In this document: one piece after another, positions 63,358 through 64,000 of the stretch | Numbering within the stretch: the first letter of the stretch is position 1 | Layout of the letters: each line of letters begins with the position of its first letter | From: DATDPM01 sp963841995 | Lineage (GTDB): Bacteria > Pseudomonadota > Alphaproteobacteria > DATDPM01 | NCBI GenBank assembly: GCA_963841995.1 | Contig: CAWJEX010000004.1 | Span: 1-64,000 of the forward strand | Length of the DNA: 64,000 nucleotides | Direction of reading: 5' to 3' | Made by a program: the position numbers and the translations under genes | The notes under the pieces: generated by a model | The model's database searches: none | What the model was told of the DNA's origin: nothing | What the model saw: the letters and a program-made list of their open reading frames with translations, nothing else

Positions 63358-64000
63358 ATGTCTCTCATCGCCGCGCGGCTTGCCCGCATCAAGCCTTCGC
63401 CCACCCTCGCCGTCACCGCCAAAGCCGCCGAACTCAAGGCCCAAGGCCGCAACATCATCGGGCTTGGCGCCGGGGAGCCGGATTTCGACACGCCGGACAA
63501 CGTCAAGCAGGCGGCGATCCGCGCTATTCAGCGCGGCGAAACCAAATACACCGCCGTCGCCGGAACCCTCGCACTGCGCAAGGCGATCTCGGAGAAATTC
63601 AAGTGCGAGAACGGGCTCGATTATCCGCCAGAGCGGATCACCGTCGGCTGCGGCGGCAAGCAGGTGATCTACAACACGCTGATGGCGACGCTCAACCCCG
63701 GCGATGAAGTGGTCATCCCGGCGCCCTATTGGGTGTCGTACCCGGACATGGTGCTGCTGGCCGAGGGAACGCCGGTTTTCGTGCCCTGCCGGGAAGAAGA
63801 CGGATTTAAATTAACGCCCACCGGATTGGCAAAAGCGATCACCGCGAAAACCAAATGGCTGATCCTCAATTCGCCGAGCAATCCGAGCGGGGCGGCTTAC
63901 ACCCGCGAGGAATTGAAGGAGTTGGGCGAAGTTCTGCTGAAACACCCGCAGGTGCATATCCTCACCGACGATATCTACGAGCATCTGATCTATGACGGGT
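63358..64000 (+). CDS. aatA: aspartate aminotransferase (partial, runs off the window)
   Basis: The first 214 residues of a class I/II PLP aminotransferase: SLIAARLARIKPSPTLAVTAKAAELKAQG (start), IIGLGAGEPDFDTPDNV (about 33), KYTAVAGTLALRKAI (about 65), VIPAPYWVSYPDMVLLAEG (about 120) and LNSPSNPSGAAYTREEL (about 173). The PLP lysine lies beyond the window. These motifs match alphaproteobacterial AatA, which transaminates aspartate, and in some species aromatic or prephenate substrates. The gene continues past 64000. Confidence 0.93.
   Translation, partial: MSLIAARLARIKPSPTLAVTAKAAELKAQGRNIIGLGAGEPDFDTPDNVKQAAIRAIQRGETKYTAVAGTLALRKAISEKFKCENGLDYPPERITVGCGGKQVIYNTLMATLNPGDEVVIPAPYWVSYPDMVLLAEGTPVFVPCREEDGFKLTPTGLAKAITAKTKWLILNSPSNPSGAAYTREELKELGEVLLKHPQVHILTDDIYEHLIYDG

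Overview
The window is chromosomal DNA of a GC-rich alphaproteobacterium, most likely of the Rhodospirillales or a neighbouring order. Support comes from several gene neighbourhoods typical of that class: moxR-DUF58-DUF4159 facing a Nudix-DUF6111-CCA-transferase set; trmL-hemF facing petABC; a MarR (PetP-like), OmpR-type regulator (PetR-like) and kinase group divergent from ilvE; and uvrC-pgsA-moeA-moaD-moaE. Phasins imply polyhydroxyalkanoate granules, the hpn genes imply hopanoids, and the bc1 genes imply aerobic or photosynthetic-type respiration. The lineage is an inference from gene content; there is no rRNA or tRNA gene in the window.

Layout. 0.2-1.5 kb: an IS1111-type (IS110 family) element. 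1.6-6.1 kb: a small coiled-coil protein, a fused PP2C phosphatase/Ser-Thr kinase with a C-terminal membrane anchor, a small secreted protein and an ammonium transporter gene behind a near-consensus sigma-54 promoter. 6.3-13.1 kb: an accessory stretch with two broken hemerythrin paralogues, an OmpA-like protein, a Sel1 protein, phasin, TetR with a candidate operator, DUF2852 and an IS630 element inserted at the DUF2852 stop codon. 13.1-17.1 kb: lactonase-like hydrolase, desaturase, DUF3775, endonuclease-like protein, DoxX. 17.2-26.5 kb: the MoxR operon and the facing Nudix/CCA genes. 26.5-33.4 kb: hemF, trmL, petABC, then mtnP-mtnA-aldolase, which together make a complete methylthioadenosine DHAP shunt. 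33.6-44.8 kb: housekeeping genes (ychF, pth, rplY, prs, pgeF, lgt, hldD, ubiK, proC). 45-54.5 kb: a second phasin, the petP/petR-like regulators, ilvE, molybdopterin genes, pgsA, uvrC. 55-64 kb: a reductase, a PfkB kinase, uvrB, a hopanoid side-chain cluster (hpnI, hpnJ, hpnL, without hpnK) and the start of an aspartate aminotransferase.

A striking property is that thirteen otherwise convincing genes, including uvrB, uvrC, proC and the CCA transferase, are broken by single-base indels. In six of them, removing one base restores the reading frame and also restores a GANTC pentamer, the methylation site of the alphaproteobacterial CcrM enzyme. These breaks look like sequencing or assembly errors at modified sites rather than gene decay, so the broken genes should be read as probably functional.

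No wholly new system can be claimed from sequence alone. The most interesting biology is the sigma-54-preceded amt beside a kinase-phosphatase fusion, the bc1-linked methylthioadenosine shunt, the hpnK-less hopanoid cluster, the hairpin-forming 32-bp repeat array between petP- and petR-like genes, and the guide-RNA region of the IS1111 element.
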